A stretch of 64,000 nucleotides of DNA, from NCBI RefSeq assembly GCF_006384975.1, contig NZ_CP021645.1, positions 434,001-498,000 of the forward strand, given 5' to 3'. Below, in pieces: positions 16,875 through 25,822 of the stretch. A program made the position numbers and the translations under genes. Under the pieces are notes generated by a model that was given only the letters and a program-made list of their open reading frames with translations, made no database searches and was not told the origin of the DNA. Positions within the stretch are counted from its first letter, which is position 1, and the number at the start of each line of letters is the position of its first letter. Source of the DNA: Pseudomonas oryzihabitans (GTDB lineage Bacteria; Pseudomonadota; Gammaproteobacteria; Pseudomonadales; Pseudomonadaceae).

Positions 16875-17129
16875 GAACGTCTCTATCAAGCGCTGAGGAA
16901 GGCGCCAGTTTAACGCCTGGGACGGCGTCAGTCGTGCCCTTGCGGCTGGCGGTCGCAGCCCGGCAGCAGGCACGCCTGCACCTCGTTCACGCAACGTTCA
17001 GGCAGACCTAAGCTTGAAATCTTATCCTTTGCAGCCATTTAGAGGCCTGGCCATGGCAAGCGAGCAGGTCTCCTTGTAAGCTCGATCAGTTATTTGAACG
17101 CGCACGATGCGCACGGATAAGGAATCAAC

Positions 17130-17906
17130 ATGAAACAGTATCGGTTAGCAGCAGCGGTGGCCCTGGTGGGTCTGGTTCTGAGCGGCTGCGACTCCAAGCC
17201 CAAGGTCGAACTGGAAAGCCCGGCCCAGAAGGCGTCCTACGGCATTGGTCTGAACATGGGCAAGAGCCTGGCCCAGGAAGGTATCGACGATCTGGATCCC
17301 AAGGCCGTCGCCCTCGGTATCGAAGACGCCGTCGGCAAGAAGGACCAGAAGCTGACCGATCAGCAACTGACCGAAGCCTTCGCCGCCCTGCAGAAGCGTG
17401 CCGAAGAGAAGATGGCCAAGGTCAGCGAAGACAATGCCAAGGCCGGCAAGAAATTCCTCGAAGAGAACGGCAAGAAGCCTGGCGTCATCACCACCGCTTC
17501 CGGCCTGCAGTACGAAGTGGTCAAGAAGGGTGATGGCCCGCAGCCCAAGCCCACCGATGTGGTCACCGTGAACTACGAAGGCAAGCTGGTCGACGGTACC
17601 GTGTTCGACAGCTCCATCAAGCGCGGTACCCCGATCGACCTGCCGGTCAACGGCGTGATTCCGGGTTGGGTCGAGGCGCTGCAACTGATGCACGTCGGCG
17701 AGAAGATCAAGCTGTACATCCCTGCCGACCTGGCCTACGGCGCCCAGAGCCCGAGCCCGGCGATTCCGGCCAACTCGGTACTGGTGTTCGACCTGGAGCT
17801 GCTCGGCATCAAGGATCACGGCGCTGCGGATGCCGAAGACGCCCCGGCTGCACCGGCCGCCGACGCGGCACCGGCAGCGACCGAGAAGGCACCGGCCAAG
17901 AAGTAA
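17130..17906 (+). CDS. FKBP-type peptidyl-prolyl cis-trans isomerase, lipoprotein (FkpA/Mip-like)
   Basis: 258 residues. The lipobox LVLSGC (Cys20) makes it a lipoprotein. Residues about 30-130 are the FKBP_N dimerisation domain (QKASYGIGLNMGKSLAQEG and a long charged helix). Residues about 140-232 are the catalytic FKBP domain (VTVNYEGKLVDGTVFDSS, GVIPGWVEALQLM, YIPADLAYGA, NSVLVFDLELL). The tail is Ala/Pro-rich and probably disordered. It folds periplasmic or outer-membrane proteins. AAGGAATC precedes the ATG, and an intrinsic terminator follows at 17926-17950, so it is probably monocistronic. Confidence 0.93.
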   Translation: MKQYRLAAAVALVGLVLSGCDSKPKVELESPAQKASYGIGLNMGKSLAQEGIDDLDPKAVALGIEDAVGKKDQKLTDQQLTEAFAALQKRAEEKMAKVSEDNAKAGKKFLEENGKKPGVITTASGLQYEVVKKGDGPQPKPTDVVTVNYEGKLVDGTVFDSSIKRGTPIDLPVNGVIPGWVEALQLMHVGEKIKLYIPADLAYGAQSPSPAIPANSVLVFDLELLGIKDHGAADAEDAPAAPAADAAPAATEKAPAKK

Positions 17907-17925
17907 CGGGCCGCACCAAGCCCTC

Positions 17926-17950
17926 AAACGCCCTGCTTGCAGGGCGTTTT
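17926..17950 (+). terminator. Intrinsic terminator of the FKBP gene
   Basis: AAACGCCCTGC-TTG-CAGGGCGTTTT: a 10-bp GC-rich stem with a tiny loop, closed by a run of T, starting 19 bp after the stop codon. Confidence 0.85.
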
Positions 17951-18056
17951 CCATTGGGGTACCGGGAAACCCTCGCGGCCCTTTGCGATCAGAGTGTTAG
18001 CATGCCGTGCCGCATAGGCTCGCGCACCGGCCATGTCCCTAACGTTCGAGGTGCCC

Positions 18057-18521
18057 ATGAAGCCGCCGAAGAATTTTGATCGCTATCTCGGTATCGCCCA
18101 ACGCCTACTGATTCGTGGACGCCTGCCCGCCTTGCTGCTGGGGGTGGCGCGCAAGACCCGCCAGCGTGGTCTCAAGCTGGGTGATGCGCGCGATACCCTG
18201 AACCTGTTCCATCAACTGCTGCTGGCCTGGTGGCGCGGCCAGTACCGGGGCATCAGCCGCAAGACCCTGCTGACGGTGGCCGGTGGTCTGGTCTACTTCC
18301 TGCTGCCCATCGATCTCATTCCCGACTGGGTACCCATGTTCGGCCTGCTCGATGACCTCGCCGTATTGGCCTGGATCGGTAAGGCCTGTAGTGGCGAGCT
18401 CGACGCCTTCCGTACCTGGCGCGACAATAGATCCGCCACCCAGCAGGCCGCCCTGGCCGCGCTGCCGGACAAGCACGAGCGCCCCGCACCGGGTGTGGCC
18501 CTCGACCAATTGCGGGACTGA
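18057..18521 (+). CDS. YkvA family (DUF1232) membrane protein
   Basis: 154 residues. The DUF1232 core is clear at about 75-115: ISRKTLLTVAGGLVYFLLPI followed by DLIPDWVPMFGLLDDLAVLA. This short motif-rich membrane segment defines the family. The function is unknown; relatives occur next to membrane and stress genes. I chose ATG 18057 because GAGG lies at proper distance; an upstream ATG at 18033 would add eight residues without support. A second small gene follows after 6 bp, presumably in one operon. Confidence 0.82.
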   Translation: MKPPKNFDRYLGIAQRLLIRGRLPALLLGVARKTRQRGLKLGDARDTLNLFHQLLLAWWRGQYRGISRKTLLTVAGGLVYFLLPIDLIPDWVPMFGLLDDLAVLAWIGKACSGELDAFRTWRDNRSATQQAALAALPDKHERPAPGVALDQLRD

Positions 18522-18527
18522 GTTCTC

Positions 18528-18899
18528 TTGAGTGTACGTATCAGCCGCCAGCATTGGTTGGCCCTGCTGGATGAGTTGGAAAGCGCTCGGCGCAGCCGCA
18601 GCCTCCTGACCTACCGCTCGCTGATCGAGCGGTTGGGGCTACCCCAGCCGGCCATGGTGACCCTGACCACCGCTCTGGAATACCTGGCTGCCCTCGACCG
18701 CCGCGAAGGCAGGCCACTGCGCAGCGCTCTGGTCGTGAGCCAGAGTGGCAGCCGCATTCCCCGTGAGGGCTTCTTCGACTGCGCGCTACGGCTGGGCGCC
18801 CTGGAGGGCTCGCCGCAGGTGAGCGATGCAGTCAGCTGGCATGCGGCCGAGGTGACCCGGGTGTTCGAACACAGCTATCCCGATCACCGTCAGGAATAG
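18528..18899 (+). CDS. Conserved hypothetical protein (TTG start)
   Basis: 123 residues, soluble. It has a helical N-terminus (ISRQHWLALLDELESARRSR), a TYRSLIERLGLPQP segment that looks like a helix-turn-helix, and a middle RPLRSALVVSQSGSRIPREG. The last resembles small DNA-binding or MGMT-like domains in spacing, but I do not assign a family. The start codon appears to be TTG at 18528; no in-frame ATG exists before residue 43. It lies 6 bp after the YkvA gene and 3 bp before the convergent EAL-GGDEF gene. High GC at third positions supports real coding. Confidence 0.65.
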   Translation: MSVRISRQHWLALLDELESARRSRSLLTYRSLIERLGLPQPAMVTLTTALEYLAALDRREGRPLRSALVVSQSGSRIPREGFFDCALRLGALEGSPQVSDAVSWHAAEVTRVFEHSYPDHRQE

Positions 18900-18902
18900 G
18901 CC

Positions 18903-20648
18903 TCAGGCGCGCATCAGGTGCAGGCTATAGCCGGGGACCATCTTGGCATTGCGCTTGGCTTCCGACGCCAGACCTGCCAAGGCGCTGGCATCCACGCGCT
19001 TGCCGGCATCCTGATCCAGTTCCACCACCCCGAGCGACAGCGACAACAGCGGATACTCCCGCCGGCGGCCGTCCCGGTCGTAGGCCAGGAAGCAGCCGGC
19101 CTCCAAATGCTCGCTGCGATAGAAATGCCGGCAACGCTCTTGGAAGGCGGCCATCAGGCCATTGAGTCGTTGGCGCCAATCCGTGGAACCCAGCACCACC
19201 AGGAAGTCGTCACCGCCGATGTGGCCGACGAAGTCCTGATGCGGGTCCAGGCGCTCGGACAGCGTCTGCGCCAAGCAGAGCAACACCTCATCGCCCTTGG
19301 CGTAGCCGTATAGATCGTTGAAGGGCTTGAAGCCATCGATGTCGACGTAGCACACCACGGCTTCGCGGCGCTGATCCAGCAACCGGGTCAGGCACTGCTG
19401 GATGGGCACGTTGCCCGGCAGCTGGGTGAGCGGGTTGGCATGCTTAGCCTGCTGGATGCGCTGTTCGGTGATCAAGCGCAACAGGTCCATGACCCGGCCG
19501 ACCCCGACGTAGCGACCACCTTCGGTGATGATGAAATCTTCTTCGATACGCTGGCGCGCGCGGGCAGTGAGCAGGCGACTGACCTGTTGCAGGGACTGGG
19601 TGGTTTCGGTCGCCAGGAAGTCCTGGCTCATCAGCCGCGCGATGGGCTTGCGGGCGAACACCTCGTGGGCGAAGGGCTTGAGCAAGGCCGAGCTCAGTTC
19701 ATGGTGATGGATGATGCCCACCGGTCGATCATCGTCGTCCACCACGGCCAGGGTGTTCAGGCTGGGTTGCAGGCGAAAGCGCTCCAGGACATCGGGGATG
19801 AGCATGTCCTGGCCGACCGCCACCTGTTCGATCCTGAGGCTGGCGATGGTGGTCGACTCTTCGGCGAGCTCGGGACTGCGGGTAACGATGACCGGCAGCA
19901 GGGTCTGGATCTCCCGCGGCGGCGTCGCGCTCGGCCGACTCAGTAGATAGCCCTGGACCAGGTCGACGCCCATGTTCGCCAGCGTGGACAGTTCCTCGTG
20001 GGTCTCGATGCCTTCGGCGATCACCCGTGCCCGGGAGGCCTCGGCCATCTTCAGGATGGAACCGACGAACTCGCGCTTCACCTGGTCGCGGTGGATGGAC
20101 TCGATGAAATGGCGGTCGATCTTGACGAAATCGGGGCGCAGTTCCGACCAGCGCCTGAGGCTGGAATAGCCGGCGCCCAGGTCGTCCAGGGCAATGGAAA
20201 AGCCCATGGCGCGATAGTGGTGCAGGGCGGTGGCCAACAGTGCGAAGTCGTCGATGGGGGCCTGTTCGGTCAGCTCGATCACCACCTGGGCCGGCGAGAG
20301 CCCCAGCCGCTGCAGCAGCTTGAGAGTCTGACCGGACTGGTGCGCAGGCTCCAGGAGGGTTTCCGGGCAGACGTTGAGAAACAGCAGCCCTTCCAGGCCC
20401 AGTTCACGAAAGCTCTGACAAGACTGCTGGCGGGCGGCGATTTCCAATTCGGATAGGCGCCCTGCCTGGCGTGCCGTGGCGTAGAGCGGCAGGGGCGAGT
20501 GCAAAGGAGTGTTGGAGGCGCCACGGATGAGCGCCTCATAGCCCAGGATCCGGCGCTCGCTGAGGGACACTATGGGTTGGAAGAGCGAATGCAGCTCCCG
20601 ATTGGCAAGAATGCGCTCCAACACTCCAGCCTGGTCATTCAGTGTCAT
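18903..20648 (-). CDS. EAL-CBS-GGDEF cyclic-di-GMP signalling protein
   Basis: 581 residues, no membrane segment. Residues about 8-245 are an EAL domain with intact catalytic landmarks: GYEALIRG (EAL), NVCPE, VIELTE, the DDLGAGYSSL loop, VKIDR, AEGIE and QGYLLSRP. Residues about 270-410 hold a CBS pair (TLAVVDDDDRPVGIIHHHEL is in the first). Residues about 420-575 are a GGDEF domain (DIDGFKPFNDLYGYAKGDE) whose signature is GGDDF rather than GG(D/E)EF. It should hydrolyse c-di-GMP; whether the variant GGDEF makes it or only binds GTP is open. The EAL-first order is the reverse of most hybrids. The CBS pair may sense adenine nucleotides. Confidence 0.9.
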   Translation of the reverse strand: MTLNDQAGVLERILANRELHSLFQPIVSLSERRILGYEALIRGASNTPLHSPLPLYATARQAGRLSELEIAARQQSCQSFRELGLEGLLFLNVCPETLLEPAHQSGQTLKLLQRLGLSPAQVVIELTEQAPIDDFALLATALHHYRAMGFSIALDDLGAGYSSLRRWSELRPDFVKIDRHFIESIHRDQVKREFVGSILKMAEASRARVIAEGIETHEELSTLANMGVDLVQGYLLSRPSATPPREIQTLLPVIVTRSPELAEESTTIASLRIEQVAVGQDMLIPDVLERFRLQPSLNTLAVVDDDDRPVGIIHHHELSSALLKPFAHEVFARKPIARLMSQDFLATETTQSLQQVSRLLTARARQRIEEDFIITEGGRYVGVGRVMDLLRLITEQRIQQAKHANPLTQLPGNVPIQQCLTRLLDQRREAVVCYVDIDGFKPFNDLYGYAKGDEVLLCLAQTLSERLDPHQDFVGHIGGDDFLVVLGSTDWRQRLNGLMAAFQERCRHFYRSEHLEAGCFLAYDRDGRRREYPLLSLSLGVVELDQDAGKRVDASALAGLASEAKRNAKMVPGYSLHLMRA

Positions 20649-20676
20649 GGTTAAGCCTGCGAGAACCCTATAACGA

Positions 20677-20715
20677 AAATGCCCGGGGGCCGTCTTTAGC
20701 GGCCCCCGGGCATTT
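20677..20715 (-). terminator. Strong bidirectional hairpin terminator
   Basis: A perfect 15-bp stem, AAATGCCCGGGGGCC and its complement, with a 9-nt loop. It lies downstream of prc (leftward) and just upstream of the EAL-GGDEF start. On the minus strand the stem ends in ATTT and then TCG, so the U-run is short, but the stem is exceptionally stable. Confidence 0.75.
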
Positions 20716-20741
20716 CACGACAGTCTTGTGACGTTTTGATG

Positions 20742-22823
20742 TCAGCGCTTGGGCGGGGTATGGCTCAAGTCCAGGTAGTCCAGCAGTACATGGCCGGATT
20801 CCATCAGATAGGCATCGTCCTGGGGCTTGGTCTTGTTGTCGTCGAGGGCCGGGTTGTCCTCGTCGATCTTCTTCAGCTCCTTGAGCGGCGCCTCACCCTT
20901 GGCTTTGCGCTTCTCGTTCTCCATGGCCAACTGGCGCTGGTCGAGGGCATCCTGCTCGGCGCGGCGCTTCTGTTCGTTGAGGCTGACCGTGGTATCGGCG
21001 GCCAGCTCCTCGGCGAGCTTGAGGCGCTCCTTGGCGAAGATGAAGTCCGGATCCTTCTGTACCCGGGTGTCATGACGCTTGATTAGATCCTTCATGTAGG
21101 GCGCGAAGGGGTTGTTCGGATCGCTGATGACCGGGGCGATGGTGTCCCAGGGCATGGAGTTGGGCAGGGCGCTCTCGCCGATCTGCTTGGTATCCACCAC
21201 AGCCGGGTAGTCGATGTCCGGCAGCACGCCCTGGTGCTGGGTGCTCTGGCCGGAGACCCGGTAGAACTTGGCAATGGTTAGCTTGAGTTCACCGTGATTG
21301 AGCGGTTGGATGGTCTGCACCGTGCCCTTGCCGAAGGTCTGGCCACCGAGAATGAGCGCGCGGTGGTAGTCCTGCATGGCGCCAGCGAAGATCTCCGAGG
21401 CCGAGGCCGAAAGCCGGTTGACCAGTACCGCCAGAGGGCCCTTGTAGTAGGCGCCGCCTTCGTCGTCGTTGAGCACCTCGACCTTGCCGTCGCCATTGCG
21501 TACCAGCACGGTGGGGCCCTGGTCGATGAACAGGCCGGTCAGTTCGGTGGCTTCCTGCAGCGAGCCTCCGCCGTTGTTGCGCAGGTCCAGGACGATGCCA
21601 TCGACCTTGTCCTTCTGTAGCTCGCCAATGAGCTTCTTCACGTCACGCGTGGTGCTCTTGTAGTTGGGGTCGCCGGCACGATAGGCCTTGAAGTCGAGGT
21701 AGAAGGCCGGCACGGTGATCACGCCGAGCTTGTAGTGCTTGCCTTCGTGAAGAACGTCGATCACGTGCTTCTGGGCAGCCTGCTCCTCGAGCTTGACCGC
21801 CTCACGGGTGATGGTGACGATCTTGGTCTTCTGGTCGCTTGGGGCGTTGCTCGCCGGGATGATCTCCAGGCGTACCTTGGAGCCCTTGGGTCCGCGGATC
21901 AGCTTGACCACCTCGTCCAGCCGCCAACCGACCACGTCGACCATCTCGCCGTCGCCCTGGGCCACGCCGACGATCTTGTCGCCGGGCGCGACCTGCTTGG
22001 ACTTGTCCGCCGGACCAGCCGGCACCAGGCGCAGGATCTGCACGTAGTCGTTGTCGTTCTGCAGCACCGCGCCTATGCCTTCCAGCGACAGGCTCATGTT
22101 GATGTCGAAATTCTCGGCGCTTTCTGGCGAGAGGTATTCGGTGTGCGGGTCGTAGGACTCGGCGAAGGCGTTGATGTAGGTCTGGAAGACGTCTTCGCTG
22201 CGGATCTGGTTGAGGCGTGCCAGCTGATTCTTGTACCTCTTGGTCAGCTGCTGCTGGATCTGGGCGTCGGTCTTGCCGGAGAGGCGCAGTCGCAGCACCT
22301 CGTCCTCGAGCTTGCGCTTCCAGAGATCGTCCAGAGCAGCCGTGTCGGCCGGCCAGGGCGCCTTCTCGCGATTGGTGTCGAAGCTCTCGTTGGTGTTGAA
22401 GTTGAGCTTGTCGATGCCGGCGCTCAGTAGCCCCAGGCCATAATTTAGTCGCTCGGCCACGCGCTGGGCATAGCGACGGTAGATGGCGAAGCCCGGTTCG
22501 AGGTTGCCCTGCTTGAGGTAATCGTCGAAGCGGGTGCGGGACGCATCGAATTCGCGAATGTCGGCGGCATTGAAATACAGCCGCGCGGGATCAAGCATCT
22601 TCAGATAGCTGTCGTAGATCTTGATCGACTGGGCATCGTTGAGCGGTGGCTTGCTGTAATGATGGCGCTTGAGCAGCTCGACGATGTTGAGGCTGGCGAT
22701 GACCTGGTCGCGGTCGGGTTGCAGCTTGTCGACGCTAACCGGTGAGTTGGACTTGGCGTAGAGGGGCGTTGCGACGACGCCAAGCATTACAACGAGGGCG
22801 GTACGGGACAAGAGCTGCTTCAT
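20742..22823 (-). CDS. prc: Tail-specific (C-terminal processing) periplasmic protease Prc
   Basis: 693 residues. A signal peptide (residues 1-23, ending TPLYA) exports it. An N-terminal helical domain is followed by a PDZ domain at about 230-330 (MSLSLEGIGAVLQNDNDYVQ; APGDKIVGVAQGDGE). The catalytic core carries VLDLRNNGGGSLQEA, the nucleophile Ser in SASASEIFAGAMQDY, and the Lys in FGKGTVQTI. A C-terminal DUF3340-type region completes it. Length matches E. coli Prc (682). In P. aeruginosa the orthologue (AlgO) degrades altered MucA anti-sigma factor. ATG 22823 was chosen over an extension to 23105 that lacks a signal peptide. Confidence 0.94.
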   Translation of the reverse strand: MKQLLSRTALVVMLGVVATPLYAKSNSPVSVDKLQPDRDQVIASLNIVELLKRHHYSKPPLNDAQSIKIYDSYLKMLDPARLYFNAADIREFDASRTRFDDYLKQGNLEPGFAIYRRYAQRVAERLNYGLGLLSAGIDKLNFNTNESFDTNREKAPWPADTAALDDLWKRKLEDEVLRLRLSGKTDAQIQQQLTKRYKNQLARLNQIRSEDVFQTYINAFAESYDPHTEYLSPESAENFDINMSLSLEGIGAVLQNDNDYVQILRLVPAGPADKSKQVAPGDKIVGVAQGDGEMVDVVGWRLDEVVKLIRGPKGSKVRLEIIPASNAPSDQKTKIVTITREAVKLEEQAAQKHVIDVLHEGKHYKLGVITVPAFYLDFKAYRAGDPNYKSTTRDVKKLIGELQKDKVDGIVLDLRNNGGGSLQEATELTGLFIDQGPTVLVRNGDGKVEVLNDDEGGAYYKGPLAVLVNRLSASASEIFAGAMQDYHRALILGGQTFGKGTVQTIQPLNHGELKLTIAKFYRVSGQSTQHQGVLPDIDYPAVVDTKQIGESALPNSMPWDTIAPVISDPNNPFAPYMKDLIKRHDTRVQKDPDFIFAKERLKLAEELAADTTVSLNEQKRRAEQDALDQRQLAMENEKRKAKGEAPLKELKKIDEDNPALDDNKTKPQDDAYLMESGHVLLDYLDLSHTPPKR

Positions 22824-23059
22824 GTGTATTCGACTAATGCACGGAAAGGAATAGGCTATAGGCCGTCCCGGGCCCGGGCGGTTCCGCGGCCGAGGGAAGT
22901 ATGACGGGCGCTGACGAAAGTCGTCTGGAGGCGGTCTGAGGGTGGGAGCGACAAGTAGACGCGGCTGTGACAGCCCTCCGTCTTCGGGTCCGCTCGACTC
23001 CCGCAGAACCCGCCGGCGCAGGCGCTTTTCGTCAAAGCCTGAGCCACTATGGAGGCACC

Positions 23060-24022
23060 GTGAACGCATTGCAAGGTATCGAAGGGCAACTGGAATGGCA
23101 GTCATTGAGCGCTCGCGCTCTGGCGCCAGGGGAAATCCGCATCCGCGTAGCGGCTGCCGGTCTCAACCGCGCCGATCTGCTGCAATTGGCGGGAAATTAC
23201 CCGCCGCCGCCCGGTGCGCCGGCTACCCTGGGCCTGGAGTGTTCGGGCGTGGTCAGCGAGACCACCGCGGATTCGCGCTGGCAGGTGGGTGATAGGGTCT
23301 GCGCGCTGCTGGCGGGAGGCGGTATGGCCAGCGAGGTCGTGGTGGACGGTCGCCAGGCCGCCGCCGTACCCGAGGGCGTGTCGCTGATCGAAGCCGCCGC
23401 GCTACCCGAGGTCTGGGCGACCGCCTGGAGCAATCTCTTCGATCTGGCCGCCTTGCAGCCGGGCGAGAAAGTCTTGCTGCACGCCGGAGCCAGTGGGGTC
23501 GGCTCGGCGGCCATCCAGCTGTGCAAGGCCTTCGGCAATCCCTGCTGGGTCAGCGTGGGTTCCCAGGAGCGTCTGGCCCACTGCGAGCGCCTGGGCGCCG
23601 AAGGCGGGGTGCTGCGCAAGACCGATCTGGAAGGCCTGCGGGACTTCGCCCCCTTCGACGTGATCCTCGATCCGGTCGGCGCGGGTTATGCACCGCTCAA
23701 TCTGGACCTGCTGGGCCGGGATGGTCGCTGGGTGCTGATCGGACTCATGGGCGGGCGCGAAGCCGAACTGGATCTGGCCAAGATCCTCGGCAAGCGCATC
23801 CGCCTGATCGGCTCGACGCTGCGCAACAGGTCCGTCGAGTTCAAGGCCAAGACCATGCTGGCGCTGGAGGAAAAGGTTTGGCCGCTGTTCGCCAAGGGGC
23901 AGCTGAGCGTCAACCTGGAGCGCCGCTTTTCCGCCCAGAACGCCGAGGCCGCCTTCGCCGCTCTCGAAAGCAACGAAGTGAACGGTAAGGTGGTGTTGGT
24001 GCTGGATGAAGGGCTGGAGTAA
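23060..24022 (+). CDS. NADPH:quinone oxidoreductase (zinc-independent MDR family, PIG3-like)
   Basis: 320 residues. The alcohol-dehydrogenase-like N-terminal fold (AAGLNRADLLQLAGNYPPPP, GLECSGVV) precedes a Rossmann domain with LLHAGASGVGSAAIQLCKAFG. The catalytic zinc ligands of classical ADHs are absent, as in quinone oxidoreductases. The GNYPPPPGA and SQERLAHCERLGA segments point to the TP53I3/PIG3 subfamily. The start is GTG 23060, since GGAGG lies 4-8 nt upstream; the frame extends to 22967 without support. It is divergent from prc with a 236-bp gap containing both promoters. Confidence 0.88.
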   Translation: MNALQGIEGQLEWQSLSARALAPGEIRIRVAAAGLNRADLLQLAGNYPPPPGAPATLGLECSGVVSETTADSRWQVGDRVCALLAGGGMASEVVVDGRQAAAVPEGVSLIEAAALPEVWATAWSNLFDLAALQPGEKVLLHAGASGVGSAAIQLCKAFGNPCWVSVGSQERLAHCERLGAEGGVLRKTDLEGLRDFAPFDVILDPVGAGYAPLNLDLLGRDGRWVLIGLMGGREAELDLAKILGKRIRLIGSTLRNRSVEFKAKTMLALEEKVWPLFAKGQLSVNLERRFSAQNAEAAFAALESNEVNGKVVLVLDEGLE

Positions 24023-24037
24023 CTTTTAGATGTTGAT

Positions 24038-24102
24038 ATCGCGGCCATGGGCCGCTCCTACAAAGTGAATCAAGACCTGTAGGAGCGGCCCATGGCCGCG
24101 AT
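24038..24102. repeat. REP/BIME-type inverted repeat
   Basis: Two perfectly complementary 25-nt arms (24038-24062 and 24078-24102), centred on GCGGCC(C)ATGG and ending in CTCCTACA/TGTAGGAG, with a 15-nt spacer. This is the Pseudomonas REP doublet pattern. It lies between the convergent quinone oxidoreductase and HAD genes and could also act as a bidirectional terminator. Confidence 0.85.
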
Positions 24103-24182
24103 ACGCCGTAGCGTTTTCAGCTCGGGCTTGGGCACGCAGCAATAGTGGATAAGGCTAAGCTGTTATCCACCCTGTACGTTAC

Positions 24183-24836
24183 CTAACGCCAGCTTAGGAT
24201 CGGCCAGCCCGCCTGTTCGGCGTGTTCGCGCAGCACGGGGTCGGGGTTGACCACATGGGGTTTGCCTACGGCTTTCAGCAGCGGGAGGTCGTTGCGTGAG
24301 TCGGAATAGAAGCTGGCGGTGGCGAGCAGGCTCTGGTCACCGTCGAGCAGTTCCAGCAGCCGGGTCAGCTTGCCTTCGCGATAGGTCAGCACCCCTGCCA
24401 CCTGGCCACTGTAGACGCCATGGCTGACCTGCAGGTCGATGGCCAATACCTCTTCCACGCCCAGCCGCTCGGCAATGGGCTGCACCAGATGTACCCCGGA
24501 GGCCGAGATGATGATTACCCGGTCGCCGGCGGCACGGTGGGCGGCGATGCACTTCATTGCGTCGCTGAAAATTATCGGTTCGATCACGTCTTCGACCCAG
24601 GGGCCGACCTCGAAGTCCACTTCCTCGGGCGTGCGGCCCACCAGGGGTTCGAGGTGGAAGGCCATGTAGTCTTCCATCGCCAGTTCGCCCTTGGCGTAGG
24701 CCGCCATGAGTTCGGTGTCGCGTTGGATGAAGGATTCAGAGTCGACCCAACCGAGTGCGCCCATCTGCCGGCTCCAGAGGCTGGCACAGTCACCGTCGAT
24801 GAGGGTTTCGTCGAGATCGAAAATCGCCAGGGTCAT
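24183..24836 (-). CDS. HAD-IB family phosphatase (SerB-like)
   Basis: 217 residues. HAD motif I is FDLDETLIDGD, motif II is IIISASG, motif III is the Lys in REGKLTRL, and motif IV is YSDSRNDLPLL. The helical C1 cap between residues about 20 and 90 marks the HAD-IB subfamily, near phosphoserine and related small-molecule phosphatases. The start overlaps the ABC ATPase stop in ATGA, and it is the last gene of a six-gene operon that also has an alkaline-phosphatase-superfamily hydrolase. The sensible inference is that it dephosphorylates a product of that imported compound. The substrate is unknown. Confidence 0.88.
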   Translation of the reverse strand: MTLAIFDLDETLIDGDCASLWSRQMGALGWVDSESFIQRDTELMAAYAKGELAMEDYMAFHLEPLVGRTPEEVDFEVGPWVEDVIEPIIFSDAMKCIAAHRAAGDRVIIISASGVHLVQPIAERLGVEEVLAIDLQVSHGVYSGQVAGVLTYREGKLTRLLELLDGDQSLLATASFYSDSRNDLPLLKAVGKPHVVNPDPVLREHAEQAGWPILSWR

Positions 24837-25822
24837 GCCACTTCTCTCAGGCTGTCGGAATTGACGGCTAGAGTGACGGCCGTACCGTTCGAGTGCAAGG
24901 CCTCTGGCCCGTGGTTGAGCACATCGACGTTGAGTTCGCAGGCTTCGGTGGCGATCCGGTAGCGGATCACATTGCCCAGCAGGCTGTGGCCAACGATCCG
25001 GCCCGGGATACCCCCGGCACCGCCGAGGCGAATGGCCTCGGGACGAATCGCTACCTGGCTCTTGAAGGTCTGGCCGAACAACCGGCTGGCCTGGTCGGCT
25101 TCGAGCAGATTGTAGTTACCGATGAAGCCAGCGGCGAAGACGTCCACCGGCGCCGTGTAGAGCGTCTCGGCGTCACCGCTCTGGACGATGCGGCCCTCGC
25201 GCATCAGCACGATGCGGTCGGACAGGGTGAGGGCCTCTTCCTGGTCGTGGGTGACGAACACCGTGGTCAGGCCCAGTTCCTGCTGGATGGCGCGGATCTG
25301 CTCGCGCAGGTGCCGGCGGATGCGCGCGTCCAGCGCCGAGAGGGGCTCGTCTAGCAGCAGCAGGCGAGGGCGGACGATCAGCGAGCGCGCCAGGGCCACG
25401 CGCTGGCACTGACCGCCGGAGAGCTGGTGCGGATAGCGCTCGGCGTAACCTTCGAGTTCCACCAGCGTCAGGGCCTCGATCACCCGCCGGCTGACCTCGT
25501 CCCGCGCCAGGCGCTGCATGCGCAGGCCGAAGGCGACGTTCTGCTCCACGGTCATGTTGGGGAACAGGGCGTAGCTTTGGAACACCATGGCGATGCCGCG
25601 GCGCTGGGGGGACAGGGCGGTGATGTCCTGGCCTGCCAGCACTATGCTGCCGCGGTCGACCTCGGTGAGACCGGCCAGGCAGCGCAGCAGGGTGGACTTG
25701 CCGCAGCCCGAAGGGCCGAGCAGGGTGACCAGTTCGCCTTGTTCGGCATGGAAGTCGATGTCGGTGAACAGGGTGTTGGCGCCATAGCGCTTGTGCAGTC
25801 CCTTGACCGCGAGATAGCTCAT
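24833..25822 (-). CDS. ABC transporter ATP-binding protein (Fe3+/phosphonate-type, with TOBE domain)
   Basis: 329 residues. The N-terminal ATPase carries Walker A GPSGCGKST, signature LSGGQCQRVALARSL, Walker B LLLLDEPLSALDA and the H-loop VTHDQEEALTLS. Residues about 240-329 form a TOBE-type regulatory domain (VAIRPEAIRLGG). This is the POT/CFT-like subclass that drives importers for ferric iron, putrescine, sulfate or 2-aminoethylphosphonate. ATG 25822 overlaps the permease stop in ATGA; a frame to 25843 adds seven unsupported residues. It is flanked by two permeases and a HAD phosphatase. Confidence 0.9.
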   Translation of the reverse strand: MSYLAVKGLHKRYGANTLFTDIDFHAEQGELVTLLGPSGCGKSTLLRCLAGLTEVDRGSIVLAGQDITALSPQRRGIAMVFQSYALFPNMTVEQNVAFGLRMQRLARDEVSRRVIEALTLVELEGYAERYPHQLSGGQCQRVALARSLIVRPRLLLLDEPLSALDARIRRHLREQIRAIQQELGLTTVFVTHDQEEALTLSDRIVLMREGRIVQSGDAETLYTAPVDVFAAGFIGNYNLLEADQASRLFGQTFKSQVAIRPEAIRLGGAGGIPGRIVGHSLLGNVIRYRIATEACELNVDVLNHGPEALHSNGTAVTLAVNSDSLREVA

